Below are positions 59,781 to 64,000 of a DNA stretch of 64,000 nt, one piece after another. Positions within the stretch are counted from its first letter, which is position 1, and every line of letters starts with the position of its first letter. This DNA is from Plasmodium brasilianum. Lineage: Eukaryota > Apicomplexa > Aconoidasida > Haemosporida > Plasmodiidae. The notes beneath the pieces are model-generated. The model made no database searches and was not told the origin of the DNA. It saw nothing but the letters and a program-made list of their open reading frames with translations. The stretch spans positions 1,287,001 through 1,351,000 of the forward strand of contig NC_090126.1 of the NCBI RefSeq assembly GCF_023973825.1, written 5' to 3'. The position numbers and the translations under genes were made by a program.

Positions 59781-60873
59781 TTGTAGCTTGTTGTATAATG
59801 GTCACATAACTATGAACTGTTGACTATTTTCTATCATTTAGTGGTCTTATGTATTTCTTTCCCCCTTATTTAATGTTCTTCTTTTAATTTTTTCATAAAA
59901 ATTTATCCTTCTTTTGTCGTGTACACATGTGTATATATATTCATATATATATATGTAAATATATTTATATATATATTTCCATATATTATTATTTTTTTTT
60001 CTTATTTTTTTTTTCCAAAACTATGTTAATCACCAAAAAATGCTTTATTTTAACCTTTTATTTTAAAAAAGGAAAAATACCCAAAAAAATAAATATCAAT
60101 GTTTTTGTAAGCCTATTTTCCCAAAATGAAGTACACAACGCCAAATAATTTTAAAAACCTTTTTCTTTAGCATAAAACTGGAATTACTGGAAAACATATT
60201 ACATACACATTTATTTCCAGTTGTAAGCATATATATGTACACACACAATGCATATACACGTATGCACTTATATATATACATATGTGTGCGCTTATGTTCC
60301 ACTTTTTTTTGTTCAAAAAAAAAAAAAAACAGCCTTCAGCATAACGTATAAAATAACATTATAATTATTTATGCGTTTATGTTGAACACAAAACAAGAAT
60401 TAATATTGGCATGTTTCCTAATTCTTCAATATGCAAAATAAAAGGGGAATTCTGAATTGCGTTATCATTCGTATAATATACATATCCTTAATACTTACAA
60501 ATATATGAAAAAAAATATCCTATTGTTTACTAACTTTATTGTTTTTTTCACCTTTAATTTTATTTTAAATATATATACTCCTTTTTATCTTAATCCTGGA
60601 TTAAAAAAAAAAAAAAAAAAAAAAAAGATCTCTTACATTTTATTAAATTTTTTTTTTTTCCAGTAAGAATTTACATTTATGTTTAAGCATATAATATATT
60701 TCTGTGACACTCAAAATTTCGTAATACATCATCCTTCGTTTTGTGCAGCATTGAAATTTAATAAAACATAGCTAGCTATTTTTTCGTTTTTTACTTTTTT
60801 TATTTATTTATTTATTTTTTTTTATATTTAGCTAGCTCAACTCTAAACGTACAGGAAAAAAAAATTTTTTCCA
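59781..60873. other. Intergenic region
   Basis: Between RRP41 and the small membrane protein gene. It has TA microsatellites (about 59935-59980) and homopolymers (60602-60626). No gene is supported. Confidence 0.7.
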
Positions 60874-61065
60874 ATGAATGGTCAGTACTCGTCCAAGCCA
60901 CCAACATATACATGGGATATGAATGTCGGTGTAAATGCAATAAAGGAGAATATTGTTGATTTTATTTTGCTATGCGGTTTTAGTGTAAGTATTCTGGGTT
61001 CCTTTTATTTTTTCTATTGGTTGAAAAATCACGAAATGAGGAATGTGTGCAGCAGAAGTTATTAG
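60874..61065 (+). CDS. Small single-TM protein, 63 residues
   Basis: Complete short frame with an ATG after a poly-A and poly-T leader and a TAG stop. The first 30 residues are polar with a PPTYTWDMNVGVN segment. Then one hydrophobic segment, FILLCGFSVSILGSFYFFYWL (about 30-50), and a short basic tail KNHEMRNVCSRSY. Codon use and a less repetitive composition than the surroundings favour a real gene. I do not recognise the family. Small single-TM proteins of this kind include mitochondrial respiratory subunits, but nothing in the sequence proves that. It sits between RRP41 and the CorA-like gene with ordinary spacers. Confidence 0.55.
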   Translation: MNGQYSSKPPTYTWDMNVGVNAIKENIVDFILLCGFSVSILGSFYFFYWLKNHEMRNVCSRSY

Positions 61066-61214
61066 AATGAAAATATTGTTCACACACTATCGACTAATTA
61101 TTATAAAGCTTAATGGTTTTTTAAGACCTTTTCAAAATTTTAAAAAATTCAGAATTAAGTAAAATTGAAAAATAGTGAAACGTACATAGGAACGCGCATA
61201 TAAGCACATGTGGA

Positions 61215-61252
<38 letters not shown>

Positions 61253-61895
61253 AATGCATATTATATGCGTATATACATTGTATATGTGTATTATATACGT
61301 ATGTGTACACGATGTGCGCTTATTTTATTACGTTATCCGCATATTTAAAAATGCACGATTAAGAAATACTCATTTAAAAGAATATACATATACTTTTTAC
61401 TGAAAATATATATTTCCACTTGAAAATAAATAGTATTATATTACAATAAATTAAGATATGCAACACTTATTCATACGTACACATATATATATATATATAT
61501 ATGTATATGCCCAGCTGTCACAGGAAATATTTTATATCTGTGCAAAATGCAAACATCAATATATGTGGAGATAAAGCTTACGGATTTGAAGCCGTGTAAA
61601 TTAAAATATGCTCCAAACATTTATTTACTTGCATGTTTCATACATCAGTAATAATTTTTCTCCACAGATACATATATATATGTGTACATACATGAGTGCA
61701 TATGTATATATATGTATATATTTTTTGTTTTTTCCCCATTACATTTTAAACTTCTTTTGTATTAACATAAATTGGCATGGGTTTATAACACATGTGCATA
61801 CAATTAAGTATAAGCATCCTTGTTTGTATGTTTTCATATTTGCTCCGTTGAATAACCACATAGAACGTAAACTACTGAACATAAATGAAGAAATA
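61066..61895. other. Convergent 3' spacer
   Basis: Between the small membrane protein stop and the CorA-like stop. It contains TA microsatellites (61218-61250, 61483-61502) and no supported gene. Confidence 0.7.
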
Positions 61896-63332
61896 CTAAA
61901 TGTTGACTTTCTTAAACGACACAATAACATAAAATAAACAAAATACTGTTATAAGCATTAAGGAAAATGCAAGTGACCAAAAAACATATTGATCACTCTC
62001 AAAGCCATTTTTTAAATTCATTCCAAAAATAGCTGCTACAGTACCAACAACAGTTATTATAATACCATATATTTTCAACCCTAATTCCAATTTTAAAACA
62101 TTATTTCTTGCATCATCTAAATTTAGTTCTACCATTTGTAAAACATCATCTAATGATTGATCCGTTCTATGAATTATCTTTAGAAATTCTTCAATTTCAT
62201 GACAATAATACTCTAATAACATTTCTGTATCCTCATTATTTGGAGTCGGGTCACATTTTTCCCATAATTCTGGTTTATCTCCAAAATAAGAAACTTCTAA
62301 TCTTCTTACATCTTCATCATTATTTAAAACTGCATGAATAGCTTTATAAACACTCTGCACTTTTTCATCAATTATTTTTAATTTTCTTCTCATATCTGTT
62401 AATTTGTTTATACATTTGTATATACTTAGGTTACTACTTATCACTTCGAATAATTTCTCTGCTTCACATATTACAGGCTCAATTTCATTTTTTAACTCTT
62501 CACATATATCAACAAATATTGCTTCCAAAATTAATATTTCGAATGGTAATGAATCTTTAATTAAAGATATAACTTTTGCATTTTCAATAAAATATTTACA
62601 CATTTTCTCTTCTTGTTCTACTATTTCAGGTATTGAACTATTTGTAAAAGTAGGTATAAATAATAAAAAATCTTTAAATATGATACATTTTCTATATGGC
62701 AAATTTATTAATACACAATTTCTTTTTGGTGATATATCGAATCTTGTGTTACTATTACTAGAAAGTAATTGTCTTATATCTCTATATTGAGCTAATCCAC
62801 TGGTATTTATAGGTGTATTTTCCCCTTTGATCTGATGAACTATTTTTAATAATTCATGAGTTTGCAAAGAATATTGAATTGTCTCCCCATTACATATTTT
62901 ATGAACATAATGTTTTAAATATTTATTAAAGCATTTAATTCGAACCCTGAAATCTTCATTTTTTGTATGCTCTTCTTCCCCTTCACCTAAATGAGTTCTA
63001 TTTTCTTTTGTATAGGAAAATAATCTTTTATTAAGAAAAGACTCTTTCAATTCTTTTTCTTGCTCTTCACTTAATATGCTATTATACTTGGCGAATTCCG
63101 TGTTCCCCTCTCTTTTTAATCGAGATTTTAGATAATCTGTATATATATTTTCACTTCTTATTTTTTTTTCATTCCTTCTCATCAAATTTTTCATGTCATG
63201 ACTAACCATAAAATTTGATAAAATACCCTTCTTACTATTATGTCCCTCTTCCACATCATGTTCTTTGATTTCTCCATCATTGTCGCTCATGTTCAATAAA
63301 GGCTTATTCAGTTTCTTCTCTTCAGGCATCAT
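61896..63332 (-). CDS. CorA/Mrs2-like magnesium transporter
   Basis: Single-exon protein of 478 residues. A charged N-terminus of about 165 residues precedes the soluble domain: NTRFDISPKRNCVLINLPYRKCIIFKD, then LPFEILILEAIFVDICEELKNEI, a long helical hairpin region, and HRTDQSLDDVLQMVELNLDDARNNVLKLELGL, the stalk helix typical of Mrs2/Alr1-type CorA proteins. TM1 spans about 415-438 and ends in the signature GMN (about 437-439), followed by a short loop and TM2 (about 450-472). The GMN motif is the ion selectivity filter of CorA channels. It should form a pentamer moving Mg2+; from memory the Plasmodium relatives are called MIT1-3 and this is most like MIT3, so the membrane is unknown but an organellar location is possible. 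The start ATG at 63332 is the first of two adjacent methionines. Confidence 0.92.
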   Translation of the reverse strand: MMPEEKKLNKPLLNMSDNDGEIKEHDVEEGHNSKKGILSNFMVSHDMKNLMRRNEKKIRSENIYTDYLKSRLKREGNTEFAKYNSILSEEQEKELKESFLNKRLFSYTKENRTHLGEGEEEHTKNEDFRVRIKCFNKYLKHYVHKICNGETIQYSLQTHELLKIVHQIKGENTPINTSGLAQYRDIRQLLSSNSNTRFDISPKRNCVLINLPYRKCIIFKDFLLFIPTFTNSSIPEIVEQEEKMCKYFIENAKVISLIKDSLPFEILILEAIFVDICEELKNEIEPVICEAEKLFEVISSNLSIYKCINKLTDMRRKLKIIDEKVQSVYKAIHAVLNNDEDVRRLEVSYFGDKPELWEKCDPTPNNEDTEMLLEYYCHEIEEFLKIIHRTDQSLDDVLQMVELNLDDARNNVLKLELGLKIYGIIITVVGTVAAIFGMNLKNGFESDQYVFWSLAFSLMLITVFCLFYVIVSFKKVNI

Positions 63333-64000
63333 TTACGGATGTAATATAAATAAAGAACATTTATTTCGTATAGCAAAGGATGAACATGCACATATATAGT
63401 TACAAAAACGTATATGTGTACATATATATATATATATATATTTATTATGCACTGTGATGAAGCGCAGATGTGCTCTTAATTTTAAAAAAAGAGAAACGAA
63501 AAGGTTAAAAGAAAAAGCGAACAATAATGCTTGTTAATATTGTGCACACTATTTTAGATGTGTATTATTTTCCTAAATATATACATATATACAGATACAC
63601 ATACAAAAATATACAAACATGTAGTTAAATTTTTTCCAAATCTTGTACACTTTGAAAATTTATTAAGTTTAAGGAGTCAAAATTTGTTAAGAAGCCTTAT
63701 ATAATTATGCTTAAAGCTGCATTTTTTGCTTTTTTCTTTATTATTTTAATTTTTAGGGAAAATTGAAAAATAAATTTGAAAATAAGCAGTACATGTATAA
63801 ATAAATACATACATTAGTAATGTGATAAATTTTAAAGAACTATGTCCAATACTCCAATGATATTAAGTATTCCTTCAAATAATTTCAAGAACAATTTTTT
63901 CACCAAAATATTAAAAAAGGTTAAAAAAAAAAAAAAGTAAAGCGTAAAAAGAAAAATTTTTTAATATATTACCATAAGTTGAGCAATTTTTAAATTTAAC
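63333..64000. other. Intergenic region upstream of the CorA-like gene
   Basis: Should hold the minus-strand promoter. It has a TA microsatellite (about 63424-63443) and poly-A runs near 63914-63936. No gene is supported. Confidence 0.7.

Noticed and set aside
1..64000. Subtelomeric or antigen-family genes (var/pir-like), mobile elements, CRISPR arrays
   Set aside because: None seen. All genes are conserved housekeeping types and the tandem repeats are simple minisatellites without unique spacers.

Overview
This is a 64 kb stretch of nuclear chromosome from a malaria parasite (Plasmodium). The DNA is very AT-rich, with A/T homopolymers and minisatellites between genes. Coding regions are lysine/asparagine-rich with long low-complexity insertions, introns are short, and the gene families are typical of Apicomplexa. 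I recognise 15 protein-coding genes and no tRNA, rRNA, mobile element or CRISPR array. From memory, the set and order (CorA-like transporter, RRP41, ANP32-like, PA2G4/EBP1, WD40/TPR protein, GCN2-like kinase, cytochrome b5-like, TBP-like) resembles a block of P. falciparum chromosome 14. The moderate base composition suggests another species (perhaps P. malariae or P. ovale), but that is a guess.

Layout. 1-10 kb: archease (+), a large protein with a cryptic degenerate kinase domain (+) and a three-exon TBP-like factor (-). 10-18 kb: minisatellite-rich spacer, a cytochrome b5-domain protein (+) and a many-exon organellar peptide chain release factor RF1 (-). 18.5-26.1 kb: a giant five-exon GCN2-like protein (-) with an RWD domain, a kinase domain lacking the catalytic motifs and a HisRS-like tail. 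29.8-38.4 kb: a ten-exon WDTC1-like protein (+), WD40-TPR-WD40 with about 1,480 residues of low-complexity sequence inserted. 40-52 kb: PA2G4/EBP1 (+), a 12-TM major facilitator transporter (-), a WBP11-like splicing protein (+) and a four-exon membrane protein (-). 54-63 kb: ANP32-like acidic LRR protein (-), exosome RRP41 (+), a 63-residue single-TM protein (+) and a CorA/Mrs2-type magnesium transporter (-).

The genes form no operon. They are ordinary eukaryotic neighbours serving RNA processing (archease, WBP11-like, RRP41), transcription and chromatin (TBP-like, ANP32), translation and its control (RF1, GCN2-like, EBP1) and transport (MFS, CorA).

I found no wholly new multi-gene system. 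The most notable points are: an RF1 whose stop-codon-reading tripeptide is PKN instead of PxT and which needs a GC-AG intron; two degenerate kinases in one window; and two genes interrupted at long poly-A runs that would both be repaired by the same one-base correction, pointing to homopolymer undercalls. Short tandem repeats also sit repeatedly in 5' flanks and introns. Splice sites were assigned by hand from GT/GC-AG signals, frame continuity and family alignment, with no transcript evidence.
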